Source: Achatina immaculata (Eukaryota; Mollusca; Gastropoda; Stylommatophora; Achatinidae). From it: a stretch of 64,000 nt of DNA. The stretch is taken from NCBI GenBank assembly GCA_009760885.1, contig CM019701.1, forward strand, positions 35,912,697-35,976,696, written 5' to 3'. Position 1 is the stretch's first letter. Every line of letters begins with the position of its first letter. The position numbers were made by a program, and so were the translations under genes. The notes under the pieces were generated by a model. It searched no databases. It saw only the letters and a list, made by a program, of their open reading frames with translations, and was not told the origin of the DNA. Shown here piece by piece: positions 31,955 to 43,379 of the stretch.

Positions 31955-33690
31955 CAGGATATACTGTTTTATACTGTTAAACCATGATAGCTAATGAAAT
32001 TTTTTTTATTTATTTATTATACTAGTTTAAGCATTAATCATTATGCAAGTGGAAGAGGGCCAGAGTAAATTTTCAGCACAATAGCGTGTGATCCCATAAA
32101 AATTGTAATGCTTAATTGGAACTAGTTTTGTGTGGATTAATTTATTAAAGCAGAAGTAAGTGTATAACTGATATCGACCATCCTGTTCCTGAATGATAAT
32201 CACAAATAAAATCTATAAATGAAGTAAAATCATTGGTTAGTGAAAAGTATTTTTTTAAATCAAGATTCCGCCCGAAAGAACACGCTCAGTACAAGCAACA
32301 CACCCCTCTCCCCTCCAGGTTAAGAAAGAGTTCTGTTCATCAGTATGTTAGTCAATCGAATTTGCACCTAAGTCGAAACGGCTAGGTATGGTTCGTATCT
32401 ACGTCACTTAATCAAATCTTTGACTTAGTATTTAGTAGACAGGGTACCTTTCTATGAGTACGTAAAACAATTTAATTAAAAATGAACCGATGAACTGCTG
32501 TACACACTCTGATGTTTTGATGCGCGCCACGAAGTTGCACGAAATAGTTCATACGAACTACTCTCTATAACGAAAGTTACTTCCTCTGATGATCTTAAGA
32601 AGTTGTGTTGTTGTTCCGCTCTCTACAGTAGAGAGATTAACTGTATGAAACTAGAAATTTTAATATGTGGTTTGGGAGTGGTTTGTAACAACAGGTTATA
32701 AATCGGATTTTCGTAACCCTCCCTGTACATTTACAGATACGCCTTGTCACAAATTTTCAGTGTGACATAAATAGCTACCCCGTCTCGTGAACAGCAATTA
32801 CATACAATGTAGTTTTTGTTATCTTTCAGTCGATATCTAACCTTCAAGAGTTTCCTGAAGCTGTGCGGTGTTTGCTTGTGTGTTACATTTCAGGTATCAT
32901 CCAAACGTGTAGTATTTTACTGCGTTAGCGAGTAAAAAATTCGGATTTCAGTGTTGTCGTTTGTATCTCTAAAATATGCACATACTCGTAACATTTACAT
33001 GTGCGATTTTCGTACATGTTGTTTTGCTTTGGTGATTAAGCAGTTAACATGCTTAGTATTTATGAGCGTTTTTTAAAAAATTTATTAGTGTTGGTTTTGA
33101 AAATTCAGTGTACTGAATGAATGTGTCATATGAAGTAATGAATGTCTTATATCTTGCCTTTCTGCGGTGACTCACTGCAGACAAGATGTACTGTTTTATG
33201 TTGATAGTGGTACATTCGCTATTCTATTGAATGTGAACTGTACATTTTCCAATCTCAGCCTCTTAATTTTTCTGTTCTGTGGAGGTTTCATTTGTTTTTA
33301 TACTTGACACGTGTTGAATTTAATGCTACTTGAACTTTTCTATCTTTGATATTCATATAATAAGAAAACAAGTTGCATAATTTATGGTAATTGAAAGTTT
33401 AGTTCCAAATAGAGAGCATTGTTGGTTTGCGTCAAATAAATCCTTCGTTGGTTGTGTACTGCTTTGAGACACGCAGTGCCAGTAGGTAAAATTCCGCCTA
33501 TTCTTAGAAGACAATCTTCGTCCAGTGTCTATATATTTTTATGACTGATCAAGATATTAACATATTTTGATCCATACAAAGTTCTTGAGCATACTAAAAA
33601 TGCATTTGAGTCATTATGGTTGCAAACTGTATAGTCCACCATATAATTTTACAGAGAACTCTGGTAGTGATTTTCAAATTTTTCAAACAT
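31955..33690. other. no gene recognised; shared repeat inside
   Basis: 1.7 kb without recognisable coding. A roughly 65-bp segment at 32578-32642 is shared, inverted, with 47815-47872. Confidence 0.45.
32578..32642. repeat. Dispersed repeat shared with 47815-47872
   Basis: ttcctctgatgatctt-aag and gttgttgttccgctctctac are present here and in reverse complement near 47.85 kb. It ends in a near-palindrome ctctctac-agtagagag. Confidence 0.85.
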
Positions 33691-33704
33691 ACAGTACTAG
33701 CAAA

Positions 33705-34250
33705 ATAATGGAATACAATGTGGGAAATTAAAAGGAGGACATCTATTGCTCTTCAGAAAGTAAAACAACTAAAGAAGGAAAAGAACCGACAGAACTATAG
33801 AAATAAGATTTTTAAGGGCATTCATATTTCTCATCGCAACATATGCCTGTAAGACCTGGACACTTAACAAAACAGCTGAGAAACACATAAATGCCTTTGA
33901 ATGTAAATGCTATAGAGGAGTTCTTCAAATATCATGGACACAAAAAAAAACCAACAAATATATCCATACTACAAGAACTTAATGTTGAAGAAGGTTGGGT
34001 AGTAAAGAGGATTAAAGAGAGAAACACTTGAATATTTTGGACACATTAAACGCCACGATAATTTAGAGAAGACCGTCTTTAAAGGGTACATAATGGGAAA
34101 AAGAAAGAGAGGAAGACTAAGGCGAGGATGGCTGCAAGATATCGCTGATAATCTGCAAATGGATGCATCAGCAGCAGGACAGAGAGGCCTACATGAGAGC
34201 TGTTAGGGGGGCAAAGTTCCGCAAGGGACATGCAAATGACTGACTGACTG
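33705..34250 (+). pseudogene. LINE-A 3' fragment with (TGAC)n tail
   Basis: Plus strand: WEIKRRTSIALQKV, then frameshifted pieces (ACIFLIATYACKTWTLNKT region, GKRKRGRLRRGWLQDIADNL). It ends with the stop codon merging into TGACTGACTGAC. Flanks ACAGTACTAGCAAA (33691-33704) and ACAGTATGAGCAAA (34251-34264) are a 14-bp duplication with two differences. Confidence 0.88.
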
Positions 34251-34264
34251 ACAGTATGAGCAAA

Positions 34265-35399
34265 TTATTATCATTATTTTTTTCCTCTCGCTGATTCCAG
34301 CAATGGTGACTTTCCTACTACTTAATTAATACAGGAAGAAGATAATTCCTATGGACCAGATCATGGCAGTGTGATAATAAGGGAAACAGTTCCATATGTG
34401 TTACCTGGGCAGAGTTAGAAAAGCTATTGTCATGGACCGTTGGTAAGAAGAACATACCTTCTGTGATGAAGGTTTAAGCTTGTCCAGTGTGTTGCAACAA
34501 CAGATATATTTGTTCCCTTGCGTGATGTCCAGTGTGTTGCAACAACAGATATATTTGTTTCCTTGCGTGATGTCCAGAATATAAAATAAGAAGGGTTGCC
34601 TTCGGCAGCATAGAAGAAAGTCAGCATTAATATTTCACCAGGATGAGTCACTTCGAACTCTTTTCTCATTATAAACAACTATATTTCCATTCCATGGATG
34701 GCTACTTATACATAAGTGTAATAGTGTACTTAGCTCACATCATTCGTCATGATCTTATGTAGAAAGTGTCGTAGAACTAGGTTGCGTGGAAGACCTCTTG
34801 ATTTGCGAGAGTAAGAGTGATTCTCCGAACGAAAAAGCATAGACCAGATCTAATAAAATTTTCAAAGATGGCAGTCTGGATATTTCATGCAACTTGCAGC
34901 TCGGATTACCGCTAGTCAGTCAATGTCAGTGACAGACAGACAGACGGACGGATGGATGTTATGCAGAGCTCAGATTTGTCAGAACTCGAACGGTGCAAAT
35001 TCATTTAGTACGACTTCAGTTGTAAAAGGAAAAAAAAAACTGCCTCGAATAAATTAATGCGAGGCGCGAATGGTCCGGACACAGCGGTAAACGCTGCCTG
35101 GGGTCACGCTGTCAAGTCATGCTAGTTTTCCGCCGTGCAGAATGTGTAGATGTGATGCTGTGTGTTGCGTGTATTAGGAAACAAAACTGTGCTCAGTTTT
35201 TGTTCCTTAACAAAATGGAGGAAAACAAAAATACTTTTTTCTTTAGAATGATACACTGTTAGAGAAAAAAAAAGAGAAATTGTAACTATAGGTAAAAAGA
35301 TAAAAATTCCCATCTCCATGCCATTAAGGCACATTGGGGGGTACAGTGTACCTGTACTTCCATGATCTTCGGCACATGAAAGTGTGAAGTCACGTTTGG
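34265..35399. other. no gene recognised
   Basis: Includes the 45-bp tandem duplication below and a short GACA repeat at 34932-34950. Part of 35280-35399 may be the SINE-U body. Confidence 0.4.
34481..34570. repeat. 45-bp tandem duplication
   Basis: Two nearly identical 45-bp units at 34481 and 34526 (tgtccagtgtgttgcaacaa...). On the minus strand they encode two 15-residue repeats (TNISVVATHWTSRK) inside the 82-codon open frame 34430-34678, whose product I do not recognise. Confidence 0.85.
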
Positions 35400-35572
35400 C
35401 CACATTTACTTTCCCAGATTTCTCTGGTACCCATTTTTTCAGGCTGGGTCGATCCTGGGGCCTTCTTTTTTGGTGTGTACCAGAAAAAAATCCCCACTGC
35501 TGGGACTGAACCTAATAACACCGGATTAGTAAACCGAGCGCCTAACCACTCAGCTAACCAGGCGCCTCGAAC
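35400..35572 (-). mobile_element. SINE-U, tRNA-derived
   Basis: Minus strand, beginning ggcgcctggttagctgagtg (A-box TGGTTAGCTGAG) and followed by B-box GGTTCAGTCCC about 45 nt later, then a non-tRNA body. The head resembles a tRNA-Ser/Leu-like sequence. The 3' boundary was not determined and may extend to about 35280. Confidence 0.75.
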
Positions 35573-36688
35573 TTGTAACTACTTGTATACTGGAATACAT
35601 CTGTATGGAATTAAATAGCGTGAACACGGTCATTTCAGCTGACAAGAACTGGGTAATGATCATATATATGCATGTATATATACACACGCGCACCGTAAAG
35701 CCTTGTACATTTAATAACAGGATAAGCCTGCTATACTTTTCAGTTACTGGTATTATTTAAGTGCAATAATGATTTCTTTGTTTACTTATTCAGTGATTTT
35801 GTTACAGTATTACTGAAACTATGCGATAAAAGACCAGTTGAAAAATCCGATTCGAAAGTCATTTCTCAACAAGAAACAGTACAGGAAAAACATGTACCAT
35901 CATTGTGTATTTCTTGATCGCAATTATAGCACGGAGTAACATCTGGAAAGTGGAAAATAAAAGTAGCGGTTTCATGTTTATTTTTGGGCGCCTCCAAAAA
36001 TTTTGTGTGCTGTATTTTTTTCTGTGTGCGGCCGCGCAGGCGCGCAGCTTAGAGGGAACAGTGGTGATCAAGTGTATGAGTTCACCATTTCAAACAAAAG
36101 CATTATGATGAGAGAAGTTACCAAACATTGCATGCTGATCAATCATGATATTTTTATCTACCGAAAAGTTCTGCCACTACAAATGAAGGTTCGCCGATCA
36201 CAGTAAATTGGCTTATCCTTGAATGTTTGATACGTATTAATAAGATGGCAGAACATTCTACAACAGCTTTCTCGGTTATCCTGGAAGTTATGGCAGCAAA
36301 ACGAGTCATATTTTGCACTAGTTTCTATTTTAAAATCCACTCAGTCTCCCAAATACTGTAAAATAAAATTCAAACGGCGTGCGGTATAAAAATGATTTTG
36401 TATCCCCTATCTCAGTATTGGAGATAGCAGCTTATTACACAAGAAGGATTGATTTTTAAAAAAAACCCAGGCAAATTTTCAAAAAGTACTGAACACTTTC
36501 TTCAAATCATTCAAATTTAGTCTGATTGCTTCTGTGACAAGAGGCCTAGAGAAAGAGCTGCTACCTATCTAACATGAGAAGACTTCTGCTGCAACAAAGA
36601 AAATTGACTTTACAGATAAATCTCGATTAATGCTACTGATGGAATCGCATGGTGCATGCACCATTCCAATTTGTATTATTCGAAATGA
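35573..36688. other. no gene recognised
   Basis: AT-rich, opposing short open frames near 35859-36340 with no family signature. Confidence 0.4.
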
Positions 36689-36689
36689 T

Positions 36690-37020
36690 CTCTCTCTCTC
36701 TCTCTCTCTCTCTGAACCATAAGTGCCCAAGGCACACGGGGCTTCCGTAAGGGTTTTCCTTTGCCTTTTTTTCCGCTCTAGCCCAAAGTGAGCCCTCTAT
36801 TGGTCAACATCCTCTGTGTTGTTTTTCTCCATGTCTCCTTTGGTCTACCCTTACTTCTGTTCCCCTGCGTTGTCCATCTTAGTCTATTTTTGGTAGTGAG
36901 TTGTCAGAGCACAAGTCCCAACCATCGTCAGCGTCTTTCCTCAGTAATTGTTGTAAGTGGCTTCATCTGCATTTCTGCCGACAAGATGTTATTTCTTACT
37001 GTGTTTGGACAAAAGTATAC
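36690..37020 (-). mobile_element. LINE-E 3' fragment
   Basis: Minus strand. (CT)n at 36690-36713, then gaaccataagtgcccaaggc and the family's C-terminal region up to the gacaagatgttatttctta segment that matches 17225-17250. TSD not clean. Confidence 0.85.
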
Positions 37021-37912
37021 CTTTTCAGCCTTATTATCGATGCAATTCAACAGCAAAATAAATGTAATAGTTTGTTAAAAAGTAACTGAGTAGTGCAAAA
37101 AATAAAATAGAAAAAAAAAATTGAATGTATTTCTGACTTCATCTTCTTTCTCTTCTTCTCCTATTAGCATAGCAGGGAGTTTCAAACATCATTCCAAAGC
37201 AAGATGACAGGCCTGAGTACCTGTCATGTTATGTTTCCTCAGTGTGTCTTTGACCTTATCTATCCACGCTTTCATTGGTCATCCTCGCGCCCTAGATCCA
37301 GATGTTTCCGTGCTGTATGCGCGTGCTGCTAATTGTTCTGGATTCATTGTATCAAATGTCCGAACCACTTAATTCTCTTTTTTTGCAATTTAGTCCTAGT
37401 CAGATGTTGTTTCCACAGTTTGCTGGATTGTTTCATTTCGCATTTGATCCTTTCTTGTCTTGTTAACAATTTTTCTTAAGCATTTCTTCACGCTTGCTGT
37501 TATCTTTTTGTCAAGGTATTTGGTGAGTGTCCATGTTTGGCACTGACAGCACAGAATCGGGGTGAATATTGTTTGAAAGAGTAGTATTGTTTGTGTATGT
37601 GTTCATGACCTGTTTGTATTATTTTACGGTTGGTGCAAGTTAATAGATAATATCGCTTGCTTTATGAATTCTACATTCGATTTCTCCATCTATTTCTCCA
37701 TCCTCTGTAAATATGCTTCCTAAATATATATTTGAATAGTAACTTGAGTTTAGTGTTACATTCTCTTGAGGTTCTTCTTATCACCATTGTATTCGTTTTC
37801 TCGATATTTATTTTCTTATTGTTTTCTTTGCAGCTACTGTCAAGGCTACTGTTGTGATTTTGTAGCTCTTCATCATTTTGGTATAGTAAGCTTTGGTCGT
37901 CTGCGAACATCA

Positions 37913-38942
37913 TTCATTCATTCATTCATTTGCATGTCCCTTGCGGAACTTTGCCTCCCAAACAGCACTCCTGTAGGCCTCTCGGTTGTGAGCAAGATGG
38001 CCTGCTGCTGTTGCATCCATTTCCAGATCATCAACGATGTCTTGCAGCCATCTTCGTCTTGGTCTTCCTCTTTCTTTTTCCCATTATGTATCCTTCCAAT
38101 ACGGTCTTCTCTAAATTATCATGACGTTTAATGTGTCCAAAATATTTCAGTTTTCTCTCTTTAATCCTCTTCACTAGCCAGCCTTCTTCAATATTAAGCT
38201 CTTGTAGTATAGATATATTTGTTCTTTTTTGTGTCCACGATATTTGGAGAACTCTTCTGTAACATTTACATTCAAAGGCATTTATGTGTTTCTCAGCTGT
38301 TTTGTTAAGTGTCCAGGTCTCACAGGCATATGTTGCGATGGGAAAGATGCATGCCCTTAAAAATCTTATTTTTGTGGTTCTGTCTGCTCCTCTCCACAGA
38401 TTCTTTATTTGTTTTACTTTCTGAAGAGCGATAGATGTCCTCCTTTTAATTTCCCTCATTGTATCTCCATTATTAGTTAGTAGCGATCCAAGATATTCAA
38501 AACTCTCCACTTCTTCCAGTTTTTCCTCATTGATACATACTTCAGTTGCCTTGTTTGTTTTGTCAGTTGTCATCACTTTAGTTTTCTTTGCATTAAGATA
38601 GAGGTTCTGCTCTTCGCTGTTCTTGCGGACTGACATAATTAGTTTTTCCATTCCTTTTTGTGTTGTGGACAGCAATACTGTGTCATCAGCATATCTAATC
38701 TCTGGTATTTCATAACCTCCAACTGTTATGGCATCGTAATATTCTTTGTCTACATCTTCTCTAACATTCCTCATTATATTTTCAGTATACAAGTTAAATA
38801 AGTAGGGTGACAATATGCACCCCTGACGGACCCCTTGTTTTATGTCAAACCAAGTTGTTGTTTCACCATTTATTCTTACTGCTGCTTGTTGGTCTAGATA
38901 CAGCAGTGATGTTAATTGTATCAAATGTGTTGGAAATCCCAT
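37913..38942 (-). mobile_element. LINE-A, best-preserved copy, inserted in LINE-H
   Basis: 1,030-bp 5'-truncated LINE-A with a (TGAA)n tail. Perfect 13-bp target-site duplication TCTGCGAACATCA at 37900-37912 and 38943-38955. It is the least decayed element in the window and carries the uninterrupted 303-codon frame listed next. Confidence 0.95.
38031..38942 (-). CDS. LINE-A reverse transcriptase, 303-residue open fragment
   Basis: C-terminal part of a LINE polyprotein. Visible blocks: IKQGVRQGCILSPYLFNLYT (residues about 33-52), [10 protein letters not shown] with intact Y-A-D-D catalytic motif (about 82-91), VESFEYLGSLLTNNGDT thumb region (about 147-163), YACETWTLNKTAEKHINAF (about 207-225), ECKCYRRVLQISW, LKYFGHIKRHDN and GYIMGKRKRK. 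Compared with the copy at 55.5 kb, two bases (CT) are missing near 38065, so the last part GRPRRRWLQD... is out of frame and the protein ends early. The start Met coincides with the truncated 5' end and is not a natural start. APE-type LINE; RTE/CR1/L2 clade not resolved. Confidence 0.88.
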   Translation of the reverse strand: MGFPTHLIQLTSLLYLDQQAAVRINGETTTWFDIKQGVRQGCILSPYLFNLYTENIMRNVREDVDKEYYDAITVGGYEIPEIRYADDTVLLSTTQKGMEKLIMSVRKNSEEQNLYLNAKKTKVMTTDKTNKATEVCINEEKLEEVESFEYLGSLLTNNGDTMREIKRRTSIALQKVKQIKNLWRGADRTTKIRFLRACIFPIATYACETWTLNKTAEKHINAFECKCYRRVLQISWTQKRTNISILQELNIEEGWLVKRIKERKLKYFGHIKRHDNLEKTVLEGYIMGKRKRKTKTKMAARHR

Positions 38943-39060
38943 TCTGCGAACATCAGTTCATTTAATTTCTCCAGCTCCGAGTTTGCTTTTTTGGTGATCT
39001 GGTCCATAAAAAGTATAGGAGAAAGCATGCATTCTTGTCGAACTTCTTGTGGCAAAATTT

Positions 39061-40114
39061 CCCAGGGGATATGCAAATGACTGACGCAAACGATGTGCCC
39101 ATCAAACATTTCAGTGGCCATCAAATTTTAAATTTTGATCTGTTCCTGAACTAGAGACATGTCGTATTTTCAAACATGTTGCCTTGTCAGAACCAGTCAG
39201 ATAGCCCGATTTGAATACATTTGACATACATTAGTCAAACTCTTGGTTTATGGCACCCCCTAAACTGTTACAAATAAATGTTTAAAATTTGATCTCATTA
39301 ATCGAATAACTCAGTTCATCTCAAGTTTACTACAGAAGCTAATCAAATTTATGCTCGTGACATTCATCAAAATCGTCAATAGTAATTACAGGTGCTTCCC
39401 GACTTAGGATGTGATTACATTCAGATGAGCCCATCATAAATCGAAAATGCATTTAATACATCTAACCTATTAAACATCATACGAGTACCTTAGTCTAGCC
39501 TACGTGAAACATGCTCAAAACACTTACATTAGCCAACAGCTGGACAAAATAATTTAACACGAAGCCTATTTTATAATAAGGTGCTGAATATCTGAAGTAA
39601 TGTTTAAAATATTTTTGTACTGAAAGAGTAAAATAGATTGGTTGCATGGGCACTCACCAATAATGGGCGCAGGGTTGATAATCTAAATAGTTTTTTAAAA
39701 ATCTAGATCAAGACAGTTTTTATTCCATTTAGATAATGAAAACAATCACTAGATGATCTACACAATTCTGAATTGAATCTAGATAATTTTTGGCAGATTT
39801 TTTACAGTCCACACAGAAGAAGAAAAAAAGATAGAAAAAATAATAACCGAGTAAATATTCTATAATTGGGCCTTTCTCGACCCATGAATAAATATTTAAA
39901 TTCTTTAAAGTCATACACACTGGTAATGTTGATTCAGACCTGAAATCGTCGGTTAAACCACTCAGTCTTCTTATGCTATGACACCTACGCGTGCGTCAAC
40001 GTAATGCTCATGAACTAAACCGACAGCGTGAAGTTTTCATTGCAAGTACATATAAACGTGCATCTTGGAATTATTTCTTACTTCCTGTAATCCTTAAAAT
40101 GCCAATATTGAAGT
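39061..40114. other. no gene recognised
   Basis: Mostly AT-rich. A scrap of a LINE-A-like end (atatgcaaatgactgacg) occurs at 39070-39087. Confidence 0.4.
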
Positions 40115-40116
40115 TA

Positions 40117-41239
40117 CGAGGGGTGAATGATAAGTTCTCGGCATAAGGTACAACGGATTATTTATGGACAACTTTTTTGGGTTATTTCTCAACATAGTCC
40201 CCTTGCAGGTTTATGCACTTAGTCCAGCGATCCTGGAGCATATGGATCCATTCTTTATAAAAGTCAGCATCTTGTGCCAGTAGAAAGTGGTCGCATGAAT
40301 GACATCATCATCTGAAGCAAATTTGCGACCACTGAGCTGCTTTTTGAGTTTGGTAAACAGGTAATTGTCCGAAGGGGCCAAATCTGGGGAATAAGGAGGA
40401 TGTTCTAGAAGCTGGAAGCTTCATTCATGAATGGCAGCCATTGCTACCACCAACTTGTGAACTGGAGCATTGTCTTACAGAAAGATGACTTCTCTCGTCA
40501 ATTTCCTTCGACGCTTTCTTCCTTCCTTCAATTTGACACGCAGTTGCTTCACAATATTAGCGTACTAGGCACCGGTGACCGCTCTGCCCTTTTGAAGATA
40601 GTCTACCAATAGCACACCTTCTGAATCCCAAAAGATGGAAGCCATCACTTTGCCTGCCGACAGAACCACCCTTGCTTTCTTTGGAGGTGACGATCCATGA
40701 TGTTTCCACCGCTTTGACTGTTCTTTGGTTTCTGGTCGAAAATGATGAACCCAAGTCTCATCCATAGTCACAAATTGCTGAAGAAAATTTTCAGGATCTG
40801 CAGAAAAATGACCAAGTTTATCTCTTGACATGTTGAGACGCTGTCGTTTGTGATCAGCTCCAAGAAGTTTCAGGACCCATCGAGCAGAGACCTTTGTCAT
40901 TTGAAGATTATTGTGAATAATGGCATAAACACGTTCATGGGAGATGCCCAACTCAGTAGGAATGTATCGCTCAGTTATTCATCGATCATTCATTATCATG
41001 TCATGGATTCTGACGGTGATTTCATCTGGGTTACCGTTCTTGGTCTTCCTGGATGAGGATCATCTTCCAGACTCTCTCTTCTATGTTTGAATTGAGCTGC
41101 CCATTTCTTAACTGTTGTAAGTAGGAGCACTCTCCCCTAGAGTCTCTACCATATCCTCATGGATAAGCCCTTGATGCAGAGGTAGCGATTGACTGCTCGA
41201 TGAGAAATTTTATCCATTTTCTAAATTTCTGCCACCCCT
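40117..41239 (-). mobile_element. mariner element with broken transposase
   Basis: Bounded by TA at 40115-40116 and 41240-41241. The ends share GAGGGGTG / AGGGGTGG. In the minus sense the transposase reads: N-terminal HTH region in pieces, then the open frame 40565-40951 (ELGISHERVYAIIHNNLQM-like start, VTMDETWVHHFRPETKEQ with the first catalytic Asp). The second Asp block follows (DNAPVHKL near 40450-40470), preceded directly by an in-frame stop, and the third (YSPDLAPSDNYLF near 40365-40400). Spacing fits the mariner D,D34D pattern. In-frame stops near 40563 and 40480 and frameshifts upstream make it inactive. Confidence 0.92.
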
Positions 41240-41331
41240 TACCACATCACTAGCCTAAAAAAAATTAATTTCTTGAAACTTGGTGTTTAATATTACATTA
41301 ACCTGATCTATAAATGCACTTAATATCAACT

Positions 41332-41510
41332 GTTTTTTATAAATAGGCAACTACGAGGCTTTGGTAAGAGAACACAGTTTTGTAGGATTAGACCTCGAAA
41401 AAATCTAGACAAAGCACTTTAATGAGACACGAGAGAAAGAAAAATCACAATAGAATTAACTGGAATTCTTGTGATTTTTATTTTTCTTACGTCTCATTAA
41501 AGTGAGACAC
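41332..41510. mobile_element. SINE-T fragment with inverted arm
   Basis: Minus-oriented SINE-T 3' half (41332 to about 41462, starting ttttttataaataggcaac) turns at aattaactgg into a plus-oriented piece of the same body (aattcttgtgatttttattt) that stops at taaagtg, where LINE-F begins. It lacks the tRNA head. Confidence 0.85.
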
Positions 41511-42560
41511 ACAAAAATTATAAGAATGCTGGAAGACATCAATATAGATGGGAAAGATCTGAAACTTATAAAAAAAAACATACTGGCAGCAATCAGCAGC
41601 AATGAAGGCTGAGAACCAAATAGGAGCATTCCAAGACATAAAATTAGGAATGAGACAAGGATGTGTTTTATCTCCTAACCTCTTCTCCTTTGTACAGCGA
41701 AAACATAGTGAGAGATATAGAGAACATGCTAGGAATATCAGTTGGCGGGTACAACCTTAACAACTTAAGATATGCAGACGACACAGTCCTGATTACTAAA
41801 AGTGAAGGGGAGCTACAGACTCTTCTGGATGTCGTGGTTCGTGAAAGTAAAAATAAAGGTCCCAGCCTGAACAAAAAGAAGACTGAAGTGATGGTCATCT
41901 CAAAGAAAAGAATACCACCAAAATGTAACATTACCATCTATGGCACAAATCTGAAACAAGTTGATAGATTCAAGTACTTAGGAATGATTATAACAACTGA
42001 TGGGGAATGTCACAACGAATTAAAAAGCAGACGTGCTTAGGCCAAGTCAGGATTCCAGACAATGAGAGACATCTTTGTGCAACAGATCCATATCAATGGA
42101 AACAAGACTCCGAGTACTTAAATGTTACATCGAGCCAATTCTGTTTTATGGATATGAAGCATGGTCTATGAATAAGAGAGTACAGCGAGAAATGGAGCCC
42201 ATGGAGATGTGGTTTATAAGAAGAGTTTTGAAGAAACCATGGACAGCCAAGAAAACCAATGAAGAAGTCTTAAGAGAGGCTAGAGTTAAAAAGCAAATTG
42301 TAGCAAGGATCAGAGGTAGACAAGGAAGATTTATAGGATATTTCCTGAGAAGAGGAAAATTGTAATACCCTGTGGCAACTAGAAAAATTGAAGGAAGAAG
42401 AGACAGATGAAGACAGCGAGAGAAGTTACTGGATGGGCTGTCAATGTGGCTAGGAAGAAAGTCACCGGCGGATCTCATAATAAAGTCTAAAGACAGGGAA
42501 TTGTGGAGAGAAATGATCGTCTACGCCACGCGGCATGGCACTTGAATTGAATGATGCTTG
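41505..42560 (+). pseudogene. LINE-F, second long copy
   Basis: Plus-strand non-LTR element. It starts gtgagacacac...ataagaatgctggaagacat (RMLEDINIDGKDLK). Frame 41663-42040 carries [19 protein letters not shown] with an intact Y-A-D-D, KKKTEVMVISKKRIPPK and FKYLGMIITTDGECHNELKS. Frame 42075-42365 has ETRLRVLKCYIEPILFYGYE and EMWFIRRVLKKPW. It ends with M-A-x-R-H-G-T-stop-type coding near 42540. Stops and frameshifts between blocks. Compare 21049-22095 and 62454-64000. Confidence 0.88.
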
Positions 42561-42573
42561 CTGAGATGACACT

Positions 42574-42608
42574 AAAGTTGAGAGAGAGAGAGAGAGAGAT
42601 AGAGATAG

Positions 42609-42647
<39 letters not shown>

Positions 42648-42655
42648 GAGAGGGA
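42574..42655. repeat. (GA)n microsatellite
   Basis: Interrupted GA/GATA/CA run of about 80 bp. Unlike the other GA runs here it is not preceded by a LINE-E 3' end. Confidence 0.85.
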
Positions 42656-42851
42656 TGTCGCTAGTTGAGGAAAAGATAAAAATTCAAAATTATAAGTACG
42701 GTTTCTACTGAATGCGTATTCACTTTCGCACCATTGTAAGTTGGAAATATCTTACGTCGAATCATCGTAAGTCAGAAAGTACCTGCTTTTCAAATCTGCC
42801 ATGTGTCATATTTGTCTCAAGGTTAGCACTCTATTAAAGTGTCAGATTTTA

Positions 42852-42906
42852 TCTGGTTCTTAACCTTTTCTTTATCATGGATCAGTTTATTTTTTTTTGT
42901 CGCGAG
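42852..42906 (+). mobile_element. hAT terminal fragment
   Basis: ctggttcttaaccttttctt ... gtcgcgagccccc has the look of a hAT (Charlie-type) left end. No partner end or TSD found. Confidence 0.55.
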
Positions 42907-42958
42907 CCCCCGAGACTAAACTCAACAAAATACACATTTCCAAATATTATATACAAAA

Positions 42959-43378
42959 ATATGCCTGTGAGACCTGGACACTTAACAAAACAGCTGAGAA
43001 ACACATAATTGCCTTTGAATGTAAATGCTACAGAAAAGTTCTTCAAATATCATGGACACAAAAAACAACAAATATATCCATACTAAACGAGCTTAATATT
43101 GAAGAAGGTTGGCTAGTAAGGAATATTAAACTGAGAAATCTGAAATATTTTGGACATATTAAACGTCATGATAATTCAGAGAAGACCGTCTTGGAAGGGT
43201 ACATAATGGGAAAAAGAAAGAGAGGAAGACCAAGGCGAAGGTGGCTGCAAGACTTCGTTGATGATCTGCAAATGGATGCATCAGCAGCAGTGCATCTTGC
43301 TTACAACCGAGAGACCTACAGGACGGCTGCTAGGGAAGCAAAGTTCCGCAACGGACATGCAAATGACTGACTGACTGA
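42959..43378 (+). pseudogene. LINE-A C-terminal fragment with (TGAC)n tail
   Basis: The coding part of frame 42897-43370 from 42959 on: YACETWTLNKTAEKHIIAFE, ECKCYRKVLQISWTQK, LKYFGHIKRHDN, RKRGRPRRRWLQDFVDDLQM, ending GHAND-stop with the stop inside the TGACTGACTGAC tail. The frame is open all the way, so this is a fairly young fragment. Weak duplication ATACAAAAA / ATACGAAAA at the flanks. Residues before 42959 are not part of the element. Confidence 0.85.
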
Positions 43379-43379
43379 C

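Larger units (their letters stand above)
37139..39060 (-). pseudogene. LINE-H relic, split by LINE-A
   Basis: Minus-strand non-LTR element. Outer part 38956-39060 encodes EVRQECMLSPILFMDQITKK and ELEKLNELMFA. After the LINE-A insertion the inner part continues ADDQSLLYQNDEELQNHNS and INIEKTNTMVIRRTSRE (frame 37671-37913), then the thumb and C-terminal regions in pieces to about 37150. The 3' end has a GAA-rich tail (37139-37160 on the minus strand). The RT catalytic motif F-A-D-D is split exactly at the insertion. Confidence 0.82.
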
